From positions 64,945,628 to 65,009,627 of the forward strand of contig CM077164.1 of the NCBI GenBank assembly GCA_039583875.1: DNA of 64,000 bases, in the 5' to 3' direction. A program made the position numbers and the translations under genes. This document shows, piece by piece, positions 1 to 10,052 of the stretch; within the stretch, counting starts at the first letter, position 1, and every line of letters starts with the position of its first letter. Source of the stretch: Platanthera guangdongensis. Lineage: Eukaryota; Streptophyta; Magnoliopsida; Asparagales; Orchidaceae. Below the pieces are notes generated by a model. The model made no database searches and had not been told where the DNA came from. It saw nothing but the letters and a program-made list of their open reading frames with translations.

Positions 1-2126
1 TGACGGAAGTCTGAAGTTTTCTGGGACTTGCTGGCTACTATTGGCGCTTCGTAGAGAACTTCTCGCAGATAGCGCTACCACTCACGACGTTGACTAGAAA
101 AGATCAGAAGTTTGTGTGGTCTCCGGAGTGCGAACAGGCTTTTGAAGAGTTGAAGAGGCGTTTGACCACGACGCCTATTTTATGTTCGCCAAGTGGAACC
201 GAAGGGTTCAAGATCTATAGTGATGCTTCGGGCAGTGGTTTGGGCTGTGTTTTGCTACAACATGGGAGAGTGATAGCCTATGGTTCACGACAACTGAAGG
301 TTCATGAGAGGAATTATCCGGTCCACGACTTAGAGTTAGCGGTCGTGATATTTGCTCTAAAACTTTGGAGGCACTACCTGTACGGTGTGAAGGTCGATAT
401 TTACACCGATCATAAGAGCTTGAAGTACCCGTTGGACTAAAAGGATCTGAACATGAGGCAACAGAGGTAGATGGAGTTCTTAGGGGACTACACCTTCAAG
501 ATACATTATGTGCCTGGGAAGGGAAATTCAGTGGCGGATGCGTTGAGTCGTAAGATTCCCGTACAAGCCAACTGGTTATCGGTACATGATGAGAGATTGG
601 TCCAAGAGTTGGAGGCATTGGGGTTATCTTGCGTCGACAAGCAGTCTAGTGCTGAGGCGAAACTGTTTTGGACAGAGGTACATTGTGACCTAGTGGATAG
701 AGTTCGGCGGGCTTTGGTTCAGGATGGCAGCATGAAGCAGATCTTGGATGAATCTTTGGTTGGGTCAAATTCCCAGTTTGTGGTTGATAATGGGTTGCTA
801 AGGAAGGACGGTCGTCTATGCGTTCCTAGTGCAGATAATATTCGGGAGGAGTTGATGTATGAGGCTCATCATACCAAGTACTCAATCCACCCGGGAAGCA
901 CGAAGATGTATAGAGACATGAAGAAATTATTCTGGTGGCCGGATTTGAAGAAGGATGTAGCACTTTATGTGGCCAAGTGTCGTATGTGTGCATTGGTGAA
1001 GGCGGAATGTCAGAAGCCCGGAGGTTTCTTGAAATCCCTTCCTATCCCAGAATGGAAGTTTGACGACATATCTATGGATTTTGTACACGGTTTGCCGAAG
1101 TCGCAGAAGGGAAACGACGCCATTTGGGTGGTCGTAGATAGGTTGACAAAAGTGTCACACTTTATCCCGGTCAGGAAGGAAGATCCGATGGAAAAGTTAG
1201 CGAAACTCTATATGGAGAATATTGTTCGATCGCATGGTGTGCCCCGTAGTATTGTTAGTGATCGAGATGGACGCTTCACGTCGAATGACTGGAGGTTGGT
1301 GCATAGTCTGTTGGGTACTAAGCTAAAGTTCAGTACAGCCTTTCACCCGCAGAGGGATGGCCAAACTGAGATGGTCAACCAAACGATGGAAGACATGCTT
1401 CGCATGTGCGTCCTAGATTTTGGAAAGCAGTGGGAAGATCACCTGTACATGGTGGAGTTTGCGTACAACAACAGCATTCAGGCAAGTATTGGAATGACGC
1501 CTTTCGAAGCCTTGTACGGGAGGAAGTGTCGTACGTCGTTATCTTGGTTGGAGGCAGGCGAATCGAAGTTGTACAAACATCAAGCAGTGGAGGATGCCAC
1601 ATCAATGATACGGACAATTCAAGAAAGGTTGAAGATCGCTCAGGACAGGCAGGCAAAGTATTACAACGCCAAACATAGGAATGTGGAGTTCAAAGTGGGC
1701 GACATGGTGTATCTAAAAATCAAACCGTTCAAGGGTGTATCACGGGTTCGACGCTTGAAGAAGTTGAGTCTGAGATACCTTGGACCATTTGAAATCCTGG
1801 AGCGTGTTGGCGAGGCGGCATATAGATTGAGGCTGTCGGCGGAATTGAGTGAGCTACATGATGTGTTCCACGTGTCAGTGTTGCGTAAGGCGGTGCAAGT
1901 GCCTTCGCAGATCATTGCGGATAATCAAGTACCGGTTGATTATGAGTTGACAACAAGGGTCAAGCCAGTACGTATTGAAGATGTTGCAGTCAAACGACTC
2001 CGCAACAAGGAGGTCCGAATAGTTAAAGTCCGTTGGGATAATTGCGGACGTGAGGAGCTTTCTTGGGAGCGAGAGCAAGCTATGTTGGAGGAATACCACG
2101 AGTTATTCCACTCAGGTATCATTTAG
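1..2126 (+). pseudogene. pol: Chromovirus 1 pol remnant: RT end, RNase H, integrase, chromodomain-like tail
   Basis: One reading frame runs from position 3 to 2126 and is broken by three stops: TGA at 12-14, TAA at 438-440 and TAG at 468-470. The first part matches the RT-RNase H connection (SFLGLAGYY). RNase H follows with SDAS, DLELAVV and TDHKSL, which carry its acidic residues. After the stops come an integrase zinc-binding region (His residues, then CRMC) and a catalytic core with D in SMDFVHGLP, D in VSDRDGRF and E in the DGQTEM region. The end carries a GPFEILERVG-type segment and a chromodomain-like tail (VKVRWDNCGREELSWE). The region after 471 is uninterrupted for 551 codons, but the upstream stops make the polyprotein nonfunctional. 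By family comparison the stops replace Arg, Gln and Trp codons, all by C-to-T or G-to-A changes. Confidence 0.9.
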
Positions 2127-2180
2127 ATTTTGTGTACCTTTGCTTAATTTCAGGACGAAATTCCTTAAGTGGAGGAGATT

Positions 2181-4146
2181 TGTAACGCCCCGAAAATTGT
2201 GTGTGAGTCGGTCGCAAAAAAAGAATTTTTGGTGCCTGTATAGGGGTACACGACCTAGGACACGGGCGTGTCCAAGGCCGTGTCTGGCTGGCGTTTTTGG
2301 TCATTTTCATCCCGAGAAGGACATGGCCAGGAACACGGCCGAATGACACGGGCGTGTCATCCGACACGGGCGTGTGCCAACCCGTGTCCGTACCCGTATC
2401 CAGTTGGGTCGTGTCCGTTGCCGTGGCAGTTATGCGTGACACACCACCGAACACGGGCGTGTCGAGGAACCCAACACGAGCGTGTCAGGTGAGACACGGG
2501 CATGTCTTGGCCCGTGTGTCGTTTCTCAGTTCAACGATCGTGCCTGGATCGAGGCACACGGCCTGGGACACGGCCGTGTGCCAAGCCGTGTTCGGCCCAA
2601 GTCTGGAGATTTTTGAGCGGATCTGAGCCGTTCGTTTTCTTTAATTAAGATCCAATGGCCCAGATGAGTTTCTGCTCTGTTAAGGCCGGGAATAGGGGAG
2701 TTAATCCCTCATTTCTCTCCAAGGCTTTCTCTTTCCAAGGTGTTAGGGAGAAGAGGAAGAAGGAGGTTTCCGGCCGCCGGCGGACCACCGGAGCACCGTT
2801 TCAAAATCTGAGAGCGGATCCGTAGAGGGAAGGTCATTGCAAAGAGTTCTGTCCGCGTAGTTTTTCCATGGCGCCAAAACGGACACAAGGGTAACGATTC
2901 TCCACTTGAGCGTTTGAAGCTCTTTCTTTATGCATAGGAAATCCCGCTCCCGCGATGTGCGGTGGGTGCGTGGTGTTCCTTGTGGTTGATGTGAATAGTC
3001 CCCCTTGTGTTGCATATAGAGTCCGGAATCGTAAGTACGGGCATAGGCATTGTGTGTGAAGCCTACCCAGACGTGTATTGTCTGGATCAGTGATGTTGCA
3101 TTTGATATGTTTTGGCCGGAGAAGACTCTGTGCTTTGGGTTTTTCGGGTTTCTACGCGGTAGATTGCAGCAGGGATCCTTGGAGGTTAGCTTCAAGGCGC
3201 ACCCGGAAAACTGAGCGGAAACGTGTTCTGCTAACTTGGCGGTCTGGGAACCGGCCTTGATCATAACTGGGTTATGAGATTGTTTGGACAACTTTGGGAT
3301 CTGAGAGAAGCTTGGCCCGCGCGTAGGACTTAAATTGACTAGGCGGCGTGAGCAACGGGCAAGTGGAATCGGACCTATGCTATGTGGTTCGGTGCGAGAG
3401 ACCCGAAGACGGGGACTGGCCGTTGGCATAGTCAGAGCCTTAGACGGTGGTCAGAAAGGCTAAATGCTCACTTGGTTGCCATCTTTGGGATGGTGGTGAA
3501 GCCACGGAATTGACCGGATTCACCGTTAATGTGCCCTGAGTGCACAGGGTGTTTGGCCGTGCGAGCCTACACCTGTGGCGTAGTATAGTTGCGCTTTATT
3601 ATTTTATTAGGCTAATGATATGCAGGGAAAGAGCACCGCCGTCCCGAGTGAGGGGCGGGTTCGTTATTATTTAGTCGGCTTTTAGCTGACCGTTGCTTTG
3701 TTTGCCACCGTGCGGTGGTATGTGCTTGCAGGTGCTGCGTAGCCGAGTGCCAATTAGCGGGTTGGAGCCCATGTTGCTGTGCTGGCCCAAGAAGGCCGTA
3801 AAATAGTTGTTTTTACTTTTATCATGTGTGGCCGGCCCGCGAGCCGATGTATGTAAGACCTGTTTTATTAAGTGAACATTTGTAAGGCCACAAGGCCACG
3901 TACCGTTTCAGTGTATTTTGGGTTTCACTCTTGTAGTTGTAGTTGCGGACATTCATATTTATTGGATTTAAGTTTGGGTTCTTTCAAACTTTAAAACTTC
4001 CGTTAGAATGCTCTGTGTAGGACGAGTAGTCTTAATTAGATGGTTTGAATATTCATTTAGTAACCCTTCCGACTGTCTGTGGTATATGGCGTCGGGTTCC
4101 AGCTGGACCTTCTGTTATATGCCATGTGACGGATGGGGGTGTTATA
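2181..4146 (+). repeat. 3' LTR of chromovirus 1
   Basis: This long terminal repeat starts TGTAACGCCCC and ends with the near-inverse GGGGGTGTTATA. The U3-like part (2250-2590) is crowded with ACACGGGCGTGT-type palindromes. A pyrimidine-rich stretch around 2700-2750 and a later segment around 3620-3710 (CCGTCCCGAGTGAGGGG, then a GGCTTTTAGCTGACC hairpin) also occur in recognisable form in the TR-GAG LTRs and in the LTR of chromovirus 2. Scattered ORFs inside it are low-complexity and unsupported. Confidence 0.85.
2250..2590. repeat. ACACGGGCGTGT palindrome array in chromovirus 1 LTR
   Basis: About a dozen copies of GACACGGGCGTGTC-like words and shorter relatives (GGCCGTGTC, CACGGCCGTGTG) occur at irregular spacing. 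Each word is palindromic or nearly so and contains several CpG sites. The same motif class recurs in the TR-GAG LTRs. Confidence 0.75.
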
Positions 4147-4337
4147 GGGGGCTTGCCCCCCTCACGAAGAATCCGCGGGCATCCCTCGCGCAAACTAAGC
4201 TACGAGCAACCCTCGCGCAACACTGTGGGGGCCTGCCCCCCTCACGAAGAAGCCGCGAGCATCTCTCGCGCAAACTAAGTCGCGAGCAAACCTTGTGCAG
4301 TACCGTTAGGGCCTGCCCCCCTCACGAAGAAGCCGCG
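4147..4337. repeat. ~80-bp minisatellite, fragment 1
   Basis: About two and a half imperfect copies of an ~80-bp unit containing CTCACGAAGAAGCCGCGAGC and GCGAGCAACCCTCGCGCAA, separated by GGGGGCCTGCCCCC. The array is cut at 4337 by the Sirevirus and resumes at 17420, 28653 and 29477. Successive units at 29477, 29556 and 29636 give periods of 79 and 80 bp. Confidence 0.88.
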
Positions 4338-6394
4338 TGAAAGATATAGTACCTAAACACCTAGAGGGGGGGGTGAATAGGTGACCTAATTCTTTTTCTT
4401 AAACTTTAATGGCAGCAAACAATTATAACACAGAATCTACTCTACTTTTGCACAACAATCACACAGCATACACAGCAAAGCACAGCACAGCAGACACAGA
4501 GTTTTATAGTGGTTCCCCAAGCTTTGGGTACATCCACTTTCCCCCTTCGCCTATCTAGCAGTGTACTAGATTCGGCCAAACTTCACCACTGTCTCAGAAC
4601 CCAAACTGGTTCCTACACCTCAGGCCCAAGGCCCTACAACTCAGCTTTTCCACAAAGCCTACACTCAGCCACAAAGGCCTACACTCAGCCAACAAGGCCT
4701 ACACTCAGCCACCAAGGCCTACACTCAGAGATTTCAATCTCCTACACTCAGGCTCTCAAGCCCTACCCTCAGCCTTTATAATTACAAGCTTACAAACACT
4801 CAGATCCAAAGGATCCTACAAGATAAAAATGAATTTACAATTATTAACTCAACAACCCAAAGACAAGAGAGGGGAGTTGTGAGTTTCTTGATGAGTTCTT
4901 GAAAGAACTCAGCTGGATTCAATCTGACTTAGCTTTCTTCAAAGCTTCTTGAAAGTAGAACTCAATGAGATTGACTCCTTCTGCAGTTGATCCTTAACCT
5001 CTGCTACTTAGAATTCAGAATGAATCTGAACCCTTCTTCTCAGCCTAGTTCCAATGGCTGATTTCTTGGATGAGCCCTCTCTCTCCAACTTCTTAGATCT
5101 GCACTTGGACAACAAGATCTTCTTGATTTGATCCTTGATCAATAACTTGAACAACTCTGTGAACCACTTTTTGAATTGTTTCAACAACCTCTTCCGCAAC
5201 AGTTTCTGTAGACTGTATGAGCCTATTTATAGGCCTTCTTCATGGTAACCGGCTGGTCCGGTCCATAACTGAATTCTGACATTTCTGACAGGTGCTGTAG
5301 ACCGGCTGGAACGGCAGCTGTCAAGTCATCCAGTAAATTCTTGAAAAGTTCTCTAACTGTCTGAAAGTGTCGAGACTTTCTATCTTTAAGTGTCGACACA
5401 TATAGACCAAGTGTCGACACAAGTTGTGTAAGTGTCGACACAAGTCTACAAGGTGTCGACACAACTCCTTGTGTTGTAGATTCTATGTCTCGACACAGTT
5501 TCTTCTGCATGTGTCGACACTGAAATTGAGTGCCGACACAAGTACTTGATCTTCTATCTTTTGTTGAATTCTTCTAAGTGTCGACACATCTCCTTTGTGT
5601 CGACACAACTTCTTGTGTTGAATCTGTTAAGTGTCGACACTACTTCTTGGTGTCGACACATAGTCTTCAATGTTGATACTTGATGAGTGTCGACACAGCT
5701 CCTTGTGTCGACACTTGATTCTTCTGTTAAGACTTCAGCTGAATGTCGACACATTCCCTTAGTGTCGACACTTGTACTTAGAATATTTTGTTGATCTTTC
5801 TGTTCTTTGCTAAGTGTCGACACAGCTCCATGTGTCGACACATTCTTCAAGTGTTGAGTCTTCAGCTGAGTGTCGACACATTGTTCTTGGTGTCGACATT
5901 TACTTCAAGTGCTGACTCTTCTGTTGAGTGTCGACACATTGTTCTGAGTGTCGACACTTATACTTAGTCTCTGCTGACTTTTGCTAAGTGTCGATACAGC
6001 TCCAAGTGTCGACACTTTCTGGTGTAGACACAGTTCTTCTAGGTGTCGACATTGCTGTTAAGTGTCGACACTGCTTTACTGTACTTTCTTCATTGAGTGT
6101 CGACACTGCTCCTTGTGTCGACACTTTGTGTCTGGTGTCGACTCTGCATCCCAGGTGTCGACACAATGACTCCAAGTGTCGACACTGCTTGCCTAGGTGT
6201 CGACACAAGTCTTCTTAAGTGTCGACACTTTCCCTCTGGGTGTCGACACATGGACTTAGAAATTTTTGCTTCAGTCCTGCAAATACTTAACCTGCACAAG
6301 TAACTCAAAAACACATCAAATACATTTTGATGTATATCATTGAGTTGGGTGAGGCTTCTTCAAATCAGGTACATTTAAACCAATGTACCAAACA
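4338..6394 (-). repeat. 3' LTR of Sirevirus 1
   Basis: On the minus strand the LTR starts TGTTTGGTACATTGG and ends CTATATCTTTCA. A block of short tandem repeats (CCTACACTCAGCC-type, about 4640-4770) and a G run near 4366 lie at one end. The other half (5380-6260) holds the GTGTCGACAC array. It matches the LTR at 15378-17419 apart from scattered substitutions and small indels. Confidence 0.92.
5380..6260. repeat. GTGTCGACAC palindrome array (3' LTR copy)
   Basis: About 25 perfect copies of the 10-bp palindrome GTGTCGACAC plus several one-mismatch variants in under 900 bp, separated by 9-45 bp of T-rich sequence. Centre-to-centre spacing is irregular but often near 20 bp. Translation of either strand gives repetitive CRH/VDT/VST peptides, which are an artefact of the repeat. 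Confidence 0.93.
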
Positions 6395-6407
6395 ATCTCC
6401 CCCTATT
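6395..6407 (-). other. Polypurine tract of Sirevirus 1
   Basis: On the minus strand AATAGGGGGAGAT immediately precedes the 3' LTR start TGTTTGG. This is the expected plus-strand primer site, and its AxAGGGGGAGAT form is typical of plant copia elements. Confidence 0.85.
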
Positions 6408-6699
6408 TGGAGAAGTCATAACCCTTAGTCAATGATATACACCATTCATAATAAGATTACAAAATGATGTAAAGCAGGATAATGTACAGCAGGGTAAACA
6501 TAAACATGTATCAATTTCACATGTATACAAATTCATCATCACAGAATAAATATGAAATAGACATTGACATTATCACAGAACAAACATGAAATAGATTAAT
6601 CATATATTGTTCTAATATCTGTCTTATACATTTTCAGAAGTTCACAAAAATGTTTTACATCAAAAAGATTACACAGTAAACTTTAAGAAAATTCTAATT
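6408..6699 (-). other. 3' untranslated region of Sirevirus 1
   Basis: A short AT-rich non-coding stretch between the end of the third ORF and the polypurine tract. No gene or strong repeat was seen. Confidence 0.6.
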
Positions 6700-9540
6700 C
6701 TATTTCAGTTCTGGTTCCTTGATAACTATTCCTTTGCCAGCATGAACCTTAGCTTGGACAGGAGCATCAGCAGCTTCAGCATCAGTAGGCTTCTTGCCTT
6801 TCAGATATTTCTTCTTAAGCTCTTCTGCTTTGATCTTTTGTCTTTCAAAATAATGGTATGGCTTAGAAAAGTACTTGCTAGGCTCCTGGGCAGTAGGAGG
6901 TAGCTTTCCCATCTTTGCCTTCCTTCTGTATTGGACAATTGTCTTCTGTCTACATTCATGTTTTCTCCATTCAGCTTCAGAGAACCATTTGTTCCTGTCA
7001 TGAATGTTGTCTTTGGTAGCTTTCCAGGCAGTTAATATAATGTTTCTAGAGGTAGGGCTCCATTGCTCAAAATCTGGTCTCTGTTCAGCTTGTTCCCTAA
7101 ACCTCTTCTTAGACAATCTTGTCTCTTCTTCTTTTTGCAAGGCCTCTTGCATGGCTTCAGATATAGGCTGAACAACCTTTTCAATAATAACATTGTCCTT
7201 GCCCCCAGGTGGGCTGTACATGGTCTGTACATCAACATGCACCATTTCAAAATCTGGAGGAGGATAAATGACTTGAGCTACTTCTGGTTGCTCACCTCCA
7301 AGATAGGCAGGGTTAATTCCAGATTCAGCAACATCATTGTCATCACACAGAGGAGGATATCCAAGAGTTGCTCTGATAGAATTTGATATCCACTTAGCAT
7401 GGTCAGAGCTTGCCTTGACTAACACTCTCTCCCCCTTTATGACTTCTCTAGCCATGTGATCTCTGACATCATCCTTCTAAAATCTGATTTGATTATCCAA
7501 GTATCTGACTCCATCTTTAAAGAAAGGTTTGAGCTTTTTAAGTTGTTCAGATATGGCCTTCTGGGAGTCTTCAATGGCAGTCTTAACAACATTGATTTCT
7601 TCTTGAAATACCTTGTCAAATTCAGCTTTAACAGTAGCAGTAGAGGTAGAAGGTCCAGCAGCCTGGTTCTTTAATTCTGTGACAATAGCATTATGGGAAG
7701 CAGTAAGATTGGCATTCATCCTTAGCTGATTTTCAAGAACATACCCTTGCTTTAATGCTATGTCATCCACTTGTGCTTTTATCTTTTCTTGGTGTGTAGC
7801 CAAGTACACCACTGCATTCCTACCCTTGTGGAAACAGTCTGTCATCTCTTTCTTGTTAAGATTCATCTCAAATCTTATTGATTTTATGTCCTGGGCCAGA
7901 TCAAATTGCAAAGATTTCTGCCCTTCATCCACATACTTCTCTATTGCCTGCCTGTGCTCATCCAGTTTAATTTGCATTGCCACCATTAAAGCACTATAAT
8001 CAACTGTTGGTGTTTGCTGAACTATAGGCTGTGGTGCAATAGATTGTAGAGCCTTCTTATAACTTTGGCTTCTTCTCTTGAATACATAAAGTTTCTTTTG
8101 CTTAGCCCTTGTAGCCTCCTCATCTTCAGATTCTGAGGAGCTGGCTATGTCAACCCTCTCCTTAGGGCTTGGAGGCCTCTCAGCTTGCACATTTGGTGGC
8201 TTCTCAGTTTCTTGCCTCACAGGCTCTTCATGAACTTGCACTTGCTCCCCCTCAGCAGCAGCATTATCTCTTTCAGCAGCAGCCTTGTCCATGTCAAAAT
8301 CTGCTTGATCCAGATTTAGGAATAAATCTTCCATAGTGTACTCTTGTGGTGAAGGAGCTGGAGTAATTCTAGGCTCTTCAACCACTGGATCAGGAACCAC
8401 TTCTAGTACAACAGATGTGCCTTTTATAACAGCATCTGGAACTTGACTATTCAGCTGAGTTTGCTGATGATCATCAGACAAATCCGTATCTTCCATAGAA
8501 AAATCTAAAGTGTTTAGTTCCGTGATTACCTCTAGTATAATGGTGGTTGCTTGTTCACTTTCCAGTGTAGTGGGTTCAGTTACAACTGAAAGCTCCCCCT
8601 GGCTTTGATCCTTGTGGATGGGGCTAGCTAGAGGTAGCTCCCCCTGGATCTCAGCATCATCTTGAGGAGCAGGAGATTTCACTGCAGGCTCTTCCTCATG
8701 CTCATCTGGAGTGAAGAAAACCTGTTCTTCACTATCAGAGCTGCTAGTGGACACTTGTTCCACTGGAGCAGTCTTCCTTTTCTTCTTTGGAGGAATTTCT
8801 TTTTCAGTAACTGTCTTTTCAGGGGTTGGCAGCTCTTTAGTCAACACCCTGTCCCATCTGGAGAATAACCTTATATCCATCTTTCTCATATGGTTTATTT
8901 TGCTTCCAGCAGATTGTTGCATTACCTCAAGTATGGTTCCAGCAAGGTAAAGACTTATGATTCTGCCCAGATTGGGCTTCTTCAAGCTTTCCTTAATCTT
9001 CTCAAAGACTACCATAGACCAGTCAGTGTTTAGAGAGAAAATTATTCTTGTCATAATATTGAACATAGAGGCAGACACTCTGTCATGCCCTCCTGGCTTG
9101 CTGAGGATGACCTTTCCAACAATTTCAGAAAGAAACTTTCCTTGATTGTTCATGCCTTTTCTGTTAAAAACAGAACCAATCTTCATTGTAGAATCTAGTC
9201 CACACCAGGTTAGAGCTTCCCTGGTCTTTGATGCAGTAACTTCATCTTCATCTTTAGTTCTTGGGAGCTATAGAATCTTCCTCAGACTTTTTGGTGATAC
9301 CTTGATCTTCTCACCATGAACCCTGGATTTGAGTTTGAATCCAGTTTCATCTATCTTGGCTCCATTGAGGAATTCAAGTACCTCTTTCTTCCATATCTTA
9401 GTAGGTTCAGAAACTAAATATTCTAATCCTGAATCGGCTACTCGGGTTACCACAGCTTTAATTTCTTGATCGGCATCCTCAAAAGCGCCGCGCACCAGCT
9501 CGTACCCCTCGTTGACATTCTCCTCAAGCTTAGGCGCCAT
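6700..9540 (-). pseudogene. Third (envelope-like position) ORF of Sirevirus 1, two in-frame amber stops
   Basis: A single frame of 947 codons runs from ATG at 9540 to the stop at 6700. It is interrupted only by TAG at 9268-9270 (after residue 90) and TAG at 7477-7479. The first ~230 residues are a globular, conserved-looking segment (GLEYLVSEPTKIWKKEVLEF; later AGTILEVMQQ) resembling the plant 'putative transposon protein' domain found in Sirevirus third ORFs. A basic PPKKKRK cluster near residue 250 (about 8770-8797) resembles a classical nuclear localisation signal. The middle is acidic and low-complexity, and the C-terminal third is charged and helical. I see no signal peptide or clear membrane segment, so 'envelope' describes position, not demonstrated function. 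It lies ~510 bp downstream of pol in a different frame. Confidence 0.8.
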
Positions 9541-9570
9541 TAGAGTTTGTAGAATTTGTCTTGAGAAAAG

Positions 9571-10020
9571 AGAGGTGTCGACACAGAAGTTTGGTCTCGA
9601 AACTTTGAAAGCGTGTCGACAAACTAAGACAAAACCCTATTTATACCTTTCTAATTTTGAAGATGAACAGGCGGGACAGCTAACTTAAAATGTGTCGACA
9701 CTGGCAATAAGTGTCAACACTGACTTATAATGTCTCGACACATATGTGTCGACACAAGTTTAGTCAACAGATTTGATGTGTCGACACTTGTTTATGTGTC
9801 GACACAACATAACTCGACACATAGTCGAGACTTTACTTAGAAAATTCTGAGCAAATACTAAGTGTCGACACCACATTGGATGTGTCGACACCTACTTGGC
9901 ATGTGTCGACACTAATATTCTGAAGTGTCGACACCAACTTCCTAGATGTGTCGACACCTATTTCCTGAAGTGTCGACACTACTATTCTGTGTCGACATAG
10001 ACTTGTCTATGTGTCGACAT
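9571..10020. repeat. GTGTCGACAC palindrome array between pol and third ORF
   Basis: Roughly eleven perfect GTGTCGACAC copies and several variants (GTGTCGACAT, TGTCTCGACAC) fill the spacer between the pol stop and the start of the third ORF. This is the same motif as in the LTRs but in non-LTR sequence, so it may have a role in the leader or promoter of the third ORF. Confidence 0.9.
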
Positions 10021-10052
10021 CTTTTTACTTAGCCAATTTCAATTCTGTAAAC

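Larger units (their letters stand above)
1..4146 (+). mobile_element. Ty3/gypsy chromovirus 1, 3' part (pol C-terminal half + 3' LTR)
   Basis: The window opens inside the pol of a Ty3/gypsy element. RNase H, integrase and a chromodomain-like tail are followed by a purine-rich tract at about 2168-2180 and a 1,966-bp LTR from TGTAACG (2181) to GTTATA (4146). The 5' LTR, gag, protease and most of RT lie outside the window. The right flank is the 80-bp minisatellite, so the element probably inserted into that array. The terminal dinucleotide TA, where CA is expected, looks like a C-to-T mutation. Membership of the chromovirus (Tekay/Del-like) branch is inferred from the C-terminal chromodomain-like segment and the TGTAAC...GTTACA type of LTR. 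Confidence 0.88.

Noticed and set aside
2743..3429. 228-codon minus-strand ORF in the chromovirus 1 LTR
   Set aside because: It lies wholly within an LTR on the antisense strand, lacks any domain, and is not preserved in related LTRs.
5380..6260. CRISPR-like or repeat-peptide reading of the GTGTCGACAC array
   Set aside because: The repeat is only 10 bp, palindromic, irregularly spaced and within a plant LTR. The CRH/VDT/VST peptides in either strand are by-products of the DNA repeat.
6700..9540. Calling the Sirevirus third ORF an envelope glycoprotein
   Set aside because: No signal peptide, membrane anchor or fusion motif is visible. Only its position matches that label.
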